Below are positions 8,501 to 15,725 of a DNA stretch of 64,000 nucleotides, piece after piece. The notes under the pieces were generated by a model that saw only the letters and a program-made list of their open reading frames with translations, did not search any database and had not been told where the DNA came from. Origin of the DNA: Gammaproteobacteria bacterium (lineage in GTDB: Bacteria > Pseudomonadota > Gammaproteobacteria > Beggiatoales > Beggiatoaceae). A program made the position numbers and the translations under genes. Every line of letters starts with the position of its first letter. Position 1 is the first letter of the stretch. Location of the stretch: the NCBI GenBank assembly GCA_003645255.1, contig QNES01000003.1, positions 1 through 64,000 on the forward strand, read 5' to 3'.

Positions 8501-10939
8501 ATGGATAAGATATCTGAAGAAATAATAGAAGAGCCACAACGAATCCTACCCGTACTCCCGTTACGAGATGTTGTTGTCTATCCAAACATGGTTATTCCCT
8601 TGTTTGTAGGTAGAGACATGTCTATTTCTGCTCTGGAAAAGGCATTGGCTGAAGACAACAGACAAATTTTATTGGTTGCCCAAAAAAATGCTCAAGATAA
8701 TGAACCCAAGGTGGATGATCTTTATCAGATGGGTACCATTTCTAATGTTTTACAATTATTAAAATTACCCGATGGCACAATAAAACTACTTGTTGAAGGT
8801 GAACAACGGGCTAAAATTATTAATTTCCTGAATATAAATGAAGGATTTGCGGCTAACGTCATCCCGTTATCGGTCAAAATAAATGAAGATAAAGAAATTG
8901 AAGTATTATCACGTTCCATTACATCGCAATTTGATCAATACCTCAAACTGAATAAAAAAGTACCCCCTGAAATCCTTAATTCCCTATCGGGTATTGATGA
9001 TCCAAGTCGTTTGGCAGATACGATTGCCGCTCAGATAGCGGTTAAACAGGATGAAAAACAAAAAATACTGGAAATTGTTGAGGTGCAGAAACGCTTGGAA
9101 CATCTGATTGGCTTAATGGAATCAGAAATTGATTTACTCAAAGTCGAAAAACGTATTCGCAAACGAGTTAAGGATCAGATGGAAAAAAGCCAACGCGAAC
9201 ATTATCTCAATGAGCAAATGAAGGCGATTCAAAAGGAATTAGGAGAACTAGAAGGTGTTCCCAATGATTTTGATGAACTGACTAAAAAAATTGAATCTTC
9301 TGGCATGTCGAAAGAGGCTAAAACTAAAGTTAAATCAGAATTTAATAAACTCAAATTGATGCCGCCAATGTCTGCTGAAGCAACTGTGGTGCGTAATTAC
9401 ATTGATATAATGCTCAAAGTACCCTGGAAAAAGCGTACTAAAATTTGTTGTGATATTGCCGAAGCTGAAAAAGTTTTAGAGGCGGATCATTATGGTTTGA
9501 AAAAGGTTAAAGAACGGATACTGGAATATATTGCGGTGCAATTGCGTGTGAATAAAATGAAGGGTCCCATTCTTTGTTTAGTTGGACCACCTGGTGTGGG
9601 TAAAACTTCTTTAGGTCAATCTATTGCGAATGCCACTAATCGTAAATTTATACGAATGTCTTTGGGTGGTGTACGTGATGAGGCAGAAATTCGGGGACAT
9701 CGTCGTACTTACATAGGTTCATTGCCAGGTAAGATTATTTATAACCTATCTAAAGTGGGTGTACGTAATCCCTTGTTTTTATTAGATGAAGTTGATAAAA
9801 TGTCGATGGATTTTCGCGGTGATCCGTCATCTGCCTTGCTAGAGGTGCTTGATCCAGAGCAAAATCATAGTTTTAACGATCATTATTTAGAAGCCGATTA
9901 TGATCTATCTGAAGTTATGTTTGTTGCGACAGCTAATACTTTAAATATTCCTGCACCTTTGTTAGATCGGATGGAAGTGCTTCGTTTGTCAGGATACACG
10001 GAAGAGGAAAAACTTAATATAGCCCAGCAGTATCTTATTCCTAAACAAATTAAAGGTAATGGTCTCAAAGAAACTGAAATTAATATTGACGAAGATGCTC
10101 TTTATGATACTATTAGGTTTTATACACGCGAAGCGGGTGTTCGTAACCTAGAACGTGAAATCGCCAAAATTTGTCGAAAAGTGGTTAGGGAAATCTTGCT
10201 CAAACCTGATATTAAGCAAATCGCTGTGACACAAAGTCATCTTGATAAATATTTAAGTGTACAGCGTTTCCGTTATGGACGCGCTGATGAATTAGATCGT
10301 ATTGGTCAAGCGACCGGTTTAGCTTGGACGGAAGTGGGCGGTGATTTACTTACCATTGAAGCCGTTATTATGCCTGGTAAAGGAAAATTGTCATATACAG
10401 GACAATTAGGCGATATTATGCAGGAATCTATTCAGGCTGCTATGAGTGTCGTGCGGGCGCGGGCGAATCTTTTGGGAATAGGAATTGATTTTTATCAAAA
10501 AAATGACTTACATATCCATGTGCCAGAAGGTGCAACCCCTAAAGATGGTCCAAGTGCGGGTATTGGTATGTGTACTGCTATGGTGTCAGCATTGACAGAT
10601 ATTCCGGTACGTGCTGATGTTGCAATGACGGGTGAAATTACATTACGGGGTGAAGTTCTCCCAATTGGCGGCTTAAAAGAAAAATTGCTAGCGGCTTTGA
10701 GAGGGGGTATACGTATGGTCCTGATTCCCAAGGAAAACAAGCGAGATTTGAAGGAAATCCCGGAAAACGTTAAAAACAACTTAGATATCAAACCTGTCAA
10801 ATGGATAGAAGAAGTATTTGAATTTGCATTGCAACGGGTACCCATGCCTGGGGAAAACGTTCTTAAACCTGCTACAATCAGCAATGATATCATTATTGGA
10901 CAAAATCAGAGCATACAAACTAGCATACAAGCTAATTAG
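8501..10939 (+). CDS. lon: ATP-dependent protease Lon (LonA type)
   Basis: Lon is a soluble AAA+ serine-lysine protease that removes damaged and regulatory proteins. The 812-residue protein has an N-terminal LAN domain (PVLPLRDVVVYPNMVIPLFV at 17-36), a coiled region, Walker A GPPGVGKT with LFLLDEVDKM as Walker B, and the protease domain with the Ser-Lys dyad in PKDGPSAGIG and GGLKEKLLAA. It follows clpX by 69 nt. The start has no obvious Shine-Dalgarno sequence but is preceded by heptamer repeats. Its tail beyond the protease domain is Ser/Ile/Gln-rich and unremarkable. Confidence 0.97.
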   Translation: MDKISEEIIEEPQRILPVLPLRDVVVYPNMVIPLFVGRDMSISALEKALAEDNRQILLVAQKNAQDNEPKVDDLYQMGTISNVLQLLKLPDGTIKLLVEGEQRAKIINFLNINEGFAANVIPLSVKINEDKEIEVLSRSITSQFDQYLKLNKKVPPEILNSLSGIDDPSRLADTIAAQIAVKQDEKQKILEIVEVQKRLEHLIGLMESEIDLLKVEKRIRKRVKDQMEKSQREHYLNEQMKAIQKELGELEGVPNDFDELTKKIESSGMSKEAKTKVKSEFNKLKLMPPMSAEATVVRNYIDIMLKVPWKKRTKICCDIAEAEKVLEADHYGLKKVKERILEYIAVQLRVNKMKGPILCLVGPPGVGKTSLGQSIANATNRKFIRMSLGGVRDEAEIRGHRRTYIGSLPGKIIYNLSKVGVRNPLFLLDEVDKMSMDFRGDPSSALLEVLDPEQNHSFNDHYLEADYDLSEVMFVATANTLNIPAPLLDRMEVLRLSGYTEEEKLNIAQQYLIPKQIKGNGLKETEINIDEDALYDTIRFYTREAGVRNLEREIAKICRKVVREILLKPDIKQIAVTQSHLDKYLSVQRFRYGRADELDRIGQATGLAWTEVGGDLLTIEAVIMPGKGKLSYTGQLGDIMQESIQAAMSVVRARANLLGIGIDFYQKNDLHIHVPEGATPKDGPSAGIGMCTAMVSALTDIPVRADVAMTGEITLRGEVLPIGGLKEKLLAALRGGIRMVLIPKENKRDLKEIPENVKNNLDIKPVKWIEEVFEFALQRVPMPGENVLKPATISNDIIIGQNQSIQTSIQAN

Positions 10940-11025
10940 GGACAACCTAGTATTTTTAAATTGGATTAAAGTAAAATTTTATTTATTCTGAAAAACGATA
11001 ATAGAAGCTCATAACGAAGTTTCAC

Positions 11026-11054
11026 TTGACATACATTCCAGTCAGGTGTATTAT
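11026..11054 (+). promoter_or_regulatory. Sigma-70-type promoter for hupB and tRNA-Val
   Basis: TTGACA (11026-11031) and TATTAT (11049-11054) are separated by 17 nt. The transcript would have a leader of about 110 nt containing the TAACCAT repeats before hupB and would run into the overlapping tRNA-Val. Confidence 0.7.
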
Positions 11055-11121
11055 ACCACCACGTTTTTGGGCTTGATGCCACATTTTTATTTAAAAACGT
11101 TAAGTGGTGGACATAGTTCAT

Positions 11122-11149
11122 CATTAACCATTAACCATTAACCATTATT
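11122..11149. repeat. TAACCAT heptamer direct repeats ahead of hupB
   Basis: Three tandem perfect TAACCAT units lie about 20-45 nt before the hupB ATG, inside the predicted leader of its mRNA. A GGGGAAAA sequence nearer the start may be the ribosome binding site. Confidence 0.75.
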
Positions 11150-11168
11150 TTCGTAAAATGGGGAAAAA

Positions 11169-11456
11169 ATGAATAAATCAGAATTAATCCAAGCAGTTGC
11201 AGATTCTGCGGATATTTCCAAAGCCGCATCGGGAAAAGCTATTGATGCCCTGATGGATAGTATCAAAGACGCTCTAGCAGAAGGTGACACCGTCACTTTA
11301 ATAGGGTTTGGCACTTTTTCGGTACGTGAACGTGCTGCAAGGGTTGGACGTAATCCACGCACCGGTGAACGTCTAGATATTAAGGCTGCTAATGTACCGG
11401 TATTTAAGCCCGGTAAGGCACTTAAAGATTCAGTAAACAAGAATGCGGGTGTTTAG
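11169..11456 (+). CDS. hupB: DNA-binding protein HU
   Basis: HU is a small nucleoid protein that bends DNA. It starts [17 protein letters not shown] and has the family signature [20 protein letters not shown] (about 46-65) and the closing [12 protein letters not shown]. Position after lon is conserved. The last three codons (Ala-Gly-Val) and the TAG stop are read from the first 10 nt of tRNA-Val, so the two genes overlap. HU proteins normally end near VNK, so the tail looks added by the tRNA sequence. Confidence 0.95.
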   Translation: MNKSELIQAVADSADISKAASGKAIDALMDSIKDALAEGDTVTLIGFGTFSVRERAARVGRNPRTGERLDIKAANVPVFKPGKALKDSVNKNAGV

Positions 11457-11519
11457 CTCAGTTGGAAGAGCGTCGCCCTTACAAGGCGAAAGTCGGGGGT
11501 TCAAGTCCCTCAACACCCA
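11447..11519 (+). tRNA. tRNA-Val (anticodon TAC), first copy, overlaps hupB
   Basis: Acceptor GGGTGTT/AACACCC, anticodon stem TCGCC/GGCGA with loop CTTACAA (anticodon TAC), and T-arm GGGGG-TTCAAGT-CCCTC. CCA is not encoded. The first 10 nt are also the end of hupB, including its stop codon, so tRNA 5' processing would cut the hupB message at its 3' end. Confidence 0.94.
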
Positions 11520-11568
11520 TTAATTTTGAGGTTAGTAAGGGATAACCACTCTGTAAATTATTCCATAT

Positions 11569-11599
11569 AGAAACCAGGTTTTTTTTTAACTTGGTTTCT
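11569..11599. terminator. Hairpin between the two tRNA-Val genes
   Basis: AGAAACCAGGTT and AACTTGGTTTCT form a 12-bp stem with one mismatch around a T-rich loop, followed by TTGATTTTTTT. It may end the hupB-tRNA-Val transcript. The stem sequence is also a dispersed repeat (related copies at about 29011-29040 and 52134-52161), so termination is only one possible role. Confidence 0.45.
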
Positions 11600-11675
11600 T
11601 GATTTTTTTAATTGATTTTGGAATGATGATTTTACAACTGCCCTTAAAGTAAAGTTAATTACAGTTAAAATCATT

Positions 11676-11748
11676 GGGTGTTTAGCTCAGTTGGAAGAGC
11701 GTCGCCCTTACAAGGCGAAAGTCGGGGGTTCAAGTCCCTCAACACCCA
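11676..11748 (+). tRNA. tRNA-Val (anticodon TAC), second copy
   Basis: It is identical over all 73 nt to the copy that overlaps hupB, and lies 156 nt downstream. CCA is not encoded. The identity indicates a recent duplication or gene conversion. Confidence 0.94.
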
Positions 11749-11796
11749 GGAATTTAAATAAAATACATAAAATGGCTTTAGTCAATCATTTAATAT

Positions 11797-11875
11797 AACT
11801 ATACTACACACGGGCATAATTTAAACTTTTATGTAGGGTGGGCAAAGTTTTTTTTGCCCTGCTGCCTCATTGAAA
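11797..11875. repeat. GTAGGGTGGGCAA repeat copy (partial)
   Basis: It has the same flank as the 2.9-kb copy (ATACTACACACGGGCA) followed by ATGTAGGGTGGGCAAAG. The right arm is decayed to TTTTGCCCTGCTGCCTC. It lies between tRNA-Val and tRNA-Asp. Confidence 0.55.
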
Positions 11876-11979
11876 AAAGAATAATGGCTCATTGTGTTGT
11901 ATAACTCATTGATTTTATTAGCTATTAATTTAAATTAATGACGGTGGTGAAAAAAAATTGATATTTTTTGAAAAAAAGC

Positions 11980-12008
11980 TTGCTTTTTTGATTTAAAATG
12001 AGTATAAT
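11980..12008 (+). promoter_or_regulatory. Promoter candidate for tRNA-Asp
   Basis: An exact TATAAT at 12003-12008 followed by GGG is preceded, at a 17-nt spacing, by TTGCTT (11980-11985), a weak -35 element. It lies 38 nt upstream of tRNA-Asp, which suits a strong tRNA promoter. Confidence 0.55.
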
Positions 12009-12046
12009 GGGTTCAGATTATTTTTTTGAGCAACAAGTTTAATTTT

Positions 12047-12123
12047 GGAGCAGTAGCTCAGCTGGTTAGAGTATCGGCTTGTCACGCCGGAGGTCGCGGG
12101 TTCGACTCCCGTCTGCTCCGCCA
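12047..12123 (+). tRNA. tRNA-Asp (anticodon GTC)
   Basis: Acceptor GGAGCAG/CTGCTCC, anticodon stem TCGGC/GCCGG with loop TTGTCAC (anticodon GTC), T-arm GCGGG-TTCGACT-CCCGT, discriminator G and encoded CCA. The tRNA-Val/tRNA-Asp pair between hupB and ppiD is a conserved arrangement in several gammaproteobacteria. Confidence 0.95.
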
Positions 12124-12131
12124 TTTTATCT

Positions 12132-12169
12132 AAAAGCGTATCTTTATCATGAAGATACGCTTTTTTTTT
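12132..12169 (+). terminator. Rho-independent terminator after tRNA-Asp
   Basis: A perfect 10-bp stem AGCGTATCTT/AAGATACGCT around the loop TATCATG is followed directly by nine T. It sits 11 nt after the tRNA-Asp CCA. Confidence 0.9.
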
Positions 12170-12439
12170 AACTTGATAATCATCACTTCTATTTTAGGAT
12201 ATCTTTAAAGTTTTATCCAAAGTTTTATCCAAAATCTTCTTAATCTTAACAATTGCGGGAAATCAATATTCTAAATCATGTTCAAAAAAATGGTTTGGGT
12301 TGAAGTGAATTTATTTATACTGAAAAACTATAGATAGAATAGTTGAAAATTCTAGTTATGAATTTAATATAACTACTCAGCCTTGAGATTAATCAAAATA
12401 AATACCCCCTTTTTTTGAAATATTTTTAATACGCTAAAA

Positions 12440-12690
12440 CTGAGTACAACGGATTAGGGAAATTAACGAATTTTTTGCTTATTAAATTGAGTACAACAGA
12501 TTAATAAATTCAACAGATTTTTTTAGCATCCCCAAATGAAATCTTTTTTAGCACCCCCAAATGATAATCCGTTAATTGCTCGCTGCAAAGCCGCACTTCC
12601 TAAATCTGTTCTACTAAATCAAACTGAAAAATCCGTTAATTGATCGCAGCGAAGCTCCGGCAACGAAGTATCCTAAATCCGTTATACTGA
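12440..12690. repeat. Cluster of inverted and direct repeats, ATCCGTTAATTG type
   Basis: Two direct units of about 60 nt start with AATCCGTTAATTG (12570 and 12631) and end CCTAAATCTGTT/CCTAAATCCGTT. Two upstream copies (GAGTACAACGGATTAGG near 12443 and GAGTACAACAGATTAA near 12489) are inverted relative to them. AGCACCCCCAAATGA-type direct repeats lie in between. The stretch is non-coding. Confidence 0.6.
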
Positions 12691-12830
12691 GGTAACTCGC
12701 CAAAAATAAAATACCCATCAAGGGCTAACCATAAAGGATTGCCCCTACAACAATATTCTGATTGCGAGTTCTAAAAATATTCATACGTAGGCTGCACACC
12801 CTTGTGGTTGCCCTGAATAGTTACTCTAAT
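12690..12830. repeat. AACTCGCCAAAAATAAAATACCC repeat with hairpin core
   Basis: The left part (AACTCGCCAAAAATAAAATA) matches the arms of the 2.3-kb element, and the right part (GCTGCACACCCTTGTGGTTG) matches the interior of that element in inverted orientation. The rest of the 12170-13047 intergenic region shows no gene. Confidence 0.5.
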
Positions 12831-13047
12831 GTTTAAGATTTAAAATTAGATTACTTTTACAAAACTTTCGCCAAATTGTAAAAACCGTCAATTTCTAGCA
12901 TCCGTCAATTTTTAATTTATTGATTCTACTATAAAAATAAGTATTTTTTTTGAAATGGCTACAATTTTAAATTGGCAAAGGTATTGTTTTAAGGTGATTT
13001 TTTATTAAAAAATATAATAATGTTTATTGCTAATAGGTAAAAAAAAC

Positions 13048-15006
13048 ATGCTACAAAACATTCGTGATGGTGCCAGAGGTTGGCTTGCTTGGGTAATTGT
13101 TGGGATTATTTCAGTACCCTTTGCATTTTGGGGAATAAATGAGTATTTTAGTCCCGCCCCAAAGACAATCATTGTTGAAGTTAATGGGGTTGAACTGGCG
13201 GAAAGAGATTTCCAACAACAAGTGAGTTTACGTAAGCGACAATTACGCTCCATGTTTCAAAATCAAAATATTGATTTATCATTCATGGAGAATAGAATCA
13301 GACAAGAAACACTGGAACAGATGATAGAAGAAGAGGTGCTGGTACAATCCGCTATGGATGCAGGTATGCGAATAGGGGATGCTTTATTAGCAACCCGTAT
13401 TCATAGCTTTTCCGCTTTTTACAACGAGGAAGGTCAATTTTCCCAACAACGCTATGAAGAAACCTTACGTTACCAAGGTATGACTCCCACCCGCTTTGAG
13501 TGGGATGTGCGACGAGTATTGTTGACTGATCAACTGCGTGAAGGAGTGTTACGTTCTACGTTTTTGACAGATTATGATCAACAACAACGCACCCTCCTTG
13601 AGGAACAGCAACGCTTCTTGAGTTATTTAATTATTCCAGCGAACCGTTTTAACGATTCTGTTACGATTACCGATGCTGAAGTTAAAACGTATTATAATGA
13701 ACATATTACGCAATACATGACTGCTGAAAAAGTGAGTATTGAATATGTAGAATTATCACAAGCAAATTTAATTAGCACCGAAAGTATAAGTGAGGAAACG
13801 CTCAAACAACTTTATCAAGAGCGTAAAGCCTCTTTCACAACGCCTGGGCAATGGAATGCGCGACATATTTTGTTTAAAGGCAATGCAACTGAAGAAGAAA
13901 TAGAGGCAGCTCTGAAAAAAGCCCAAGAGGTGTTAACCAAAATAAATGCAGGCGAATCTTTTGAAGAGTTAGCTAAGCAATTTTCTGACGATGTGGGCAC
14001 TAAGAAAAATGGTGGTGATTTGGGCTGGTTCGGTGCAGGTATGATGGTTAAACCGTTTGAAGAGGCTATCATGGCTATGAAAGTCGGCGATGTCAGTACA
14101 CCGGTTAAAAGTCAGTATGGCTTTCATATTATTGAATTGCTAGATGTCAAGCCGGAGGTGGTTCGTTCGTTTGCTGAAGTGCGTACTCAGTTAGAGAAAG
14201 ATATTCAAAAAGAAGGTGCTGAAACAAAATTTGAAGGGCAAGCAGAACAATTTGGTAATTTAGCTTTTGAAAATCCAAACAGTTTAGAGGTGTTGATCGA
14301 AACTTTAAATTTGGAGAGCAAAAGTACCGGGTTATTTGATCGTACCGGAGGTGCTCAAAAAGATCAACATCCTATCCTTTCACATTCTCAAGTGATTGAG
14401 GCTGCTTTTAGCGATGATGTTTTAGAAGGAGGCTATAACAGTGAGCCAATTGAAATTGGTGAACAACATGCGGTTATATTGCGTCTGAAAGATCATGAAC
14501 AAGCAAAAGCCAAGCCTCTAGATGAGCTTAAACAGGAGATTGTTAGCGCCATCACACGCGATAAAACGAGGGCAGAGGCGCAAAGTTTAGGCAAAACGTT
14601 ACTGGATCAAATTAAACAAACAGGTGATTCCAAATCGACGGGTGCTACTGACTTAAATTGGTCACCAGCACAGTGGATTAAGCGGAAAGACACGACACTC
14701 AAGCAACCTGTGATAGTACGTGAAGCCTTTAAAATAGGACAACCTTCAGAAAATGCCGCAATTTACAAGGGGTTTAAATTAGATAATGGTGATTATGCGT
14801 TAGTGACGGTATTAGAAGTTAAAGATGGGGTAGTTCCCCCACCTGTAACTGAGGAATCAACAACAGATGATAGACAAGATGAACTGCGCCAAAAAGCTGA
14901 ACAGCAACAACAAGCACTGGGTACAAGTGAATTTGGTCAATTGGTGTCAGGTTTAAAGGCGGATGCCGAGATTAAGGATTATTCTAAAAAATTATCAGAC
15001 GGCTAA
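13048..15006 (+). CDS. ppiD: Peptidyl-prolyl isomerase / periplasmic chaperone PpiD
   Basis: PpiD is anchored in the inner membrane near the Sec translocon and helps proteins emerging into the periplasm. It has one N-terminal membrane helix (GWLAWVIVGIISVPFAFWGI), a SurA_N-like chaperone region and one parvulin domain at roughly 270-370 (QWNARHILF and NGGDLGWFGAGMMVKPFE). I chose the ATG giving MLQNIRDGARGW, 9 nt after AGGT, rather than a TTG seven codons upstream. The 652 residues are slightly longer than in E. coli. Position after hupB and the tRNAs is conserved. Confidence 0.93.
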   Translation: MLQNIRDGARGWLAWVIVGIISVPFAFWGINEYFSPAPKTIIVEVNGVELAERDFQQQVSLRKRQLRSMFQNQNIDLSFMENRIRQETLEQMIEEEVLVQSAMDAGMRIGDALLATRIHSFSAFYNEEGQFSQQRYEETLRYQGMTPTRFEWDVRRVLLTDQLREGVLRSTFLTDYDQQQRTLLEEQQRFLSYLIIPANRFNDSVTITDAEVKTYYNEHITQYMTAEKVSIEYVELSQANLISTESISEETLKQLYQERKASFTTPGQWNARHILFKGNATEEEIEAALKKAQEVLTKINAGESFEELAKQFSDDVGTKKNGGDLGWFGAGMMVKPFEEAIMAMKVGDVSTPVKSQYGFHIIELLDVKPEVVRSFAEVRTQLEKDIQKEGAETKFEGQAEQFGNLAFENPNSLEVLIETLNLESKSTGLFDRTGGAQKDQHPILSHSQVIEAAFSDDVLEGGYNSEPIEIGEQHAVILRLKDHEQAKAKPLDELKQEIVSAITRDKTRAEAQSLGKTLLDQIKQTGDSKSTGATDLNWSPAQWIKRKDTTLKQPVIVREAFKIGQPSENAAIYKGFKLDNGDYALVTVLEVKDGVVPPPVTEESTTDDRQDELRQKAEQQQQALGTSEFGQLVSGLKADAEIKDYSKKLSDG

Positions 15007-15027
15007 GGTGATTTCTTATGTTTCGAC

Positions 15028-15060
15028 AGACTTGACCGGTTTTAAAAACCTGTCAGGTCT
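15028..15060. repeat. AACCTGTCAGGTT-family palindrome
   Basis: AGACTTGACCGGTTTT and AAAACCTGTCAGGTCT face each other as an imperfect hairpin. It lies between ppiD and def and is one of at least seven related copies in the window. Confidence 0.7.
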
Positions 15061-15086
15061 AAACTACTTTCTTTCCTCAAATCAAA

Positions 15087-15620
15087 ATGCCAATCATACG
15101 TCAAGTCGCTCAACTTGGTCATGAAGTCCTGAGATTAAAAGCGGCTAAAATCGAAAAAATTACCCAACCATCAATTCAGTCCTTGATTGACGATATGTTA
15201 ATCACCGTATCAAATTCCGATGGTGTGGGCATCGCTGCACCACAAGTTTATGAATCTCTACAGATATTTGTCATCGCTTCCCACCCTAATTCAAGATACC
15301 CCAACGCACCGAATATAGAGCCAACTGCTATTATTAACCCAAAAATATTATGGGTTTCTGAGGAACAAAATAAAGCTTGGGAAGGATGTTTAAGCATTCC
15401 AACCATACGCGGTTTGGTACCAAGATATAAAAGTATCCGAGCAAAATATACGACAAGAGATAACACCACTAAGGAGCTTGTGTTTAGTGATTTTATGGCT
15501 CGAATCTTTCAACATGAATATGATCATCTGAATGGTATATCTTTTCTTGATCGTTTAGACAGTATGAAAGATATTATTACTGAAGTGGAATTTAATAAGT
15601 TGATTGACAAAGCTATTTGA
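15087..15620 (+). CDS. def: Peptide deformylase
   Basis: Deformylase removes the N-formyl group from new proteins. All three family motifs are present: GVGIAAPQ (46-53), EGCLS with metal ligand Cys101, and HEYDH with ligands His143 and His147 and catalytic Glu144. It is 177 residues. It stands apart from the usual fmt partner, so it may be one of several deformylases; the insertion SHPNSRYPNAPNIEP (65-79) is typical of type I proteins close to the plant/PDF1 branch. No Shine-Dalgarno sequence is clear. Confidence 0.93.
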   Translation: MPIIRQVAQLGHEVLRLKAAKIEKITQPSIQSLIDDMLITVSNSDGVGIAAPQVYESLQIFVIASHPNSRYPNAPNIEPTAIINPKILWVSEEQNKAWEGCLSIPTIRGLVPRYKSIRAKYTTRDNTTKELVFSDFMARIFQHEYDHLNGISFLDRLDSMKDIITEVEFNKLIDKAI

Positions 15621-15725
15621 ATTTCACGAAAGGTAACTACACAGACTCAACACCCTACCGTAATATTAAATTTTGGGAATTCCTATTTGGTATTCTCTTA
15701 ATCTATTATTTTTCATTAATTAAAT

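Noticed and set aside
10495-10893. Minus-strand 132-codon frame inside lon
   Set aside because: It is a shadow of lon with no independent features.
12440-12690. CRISPR array
   Set aside because: Repeats are few, of unequal spacing and in both orientations, with no cas genes nearby.
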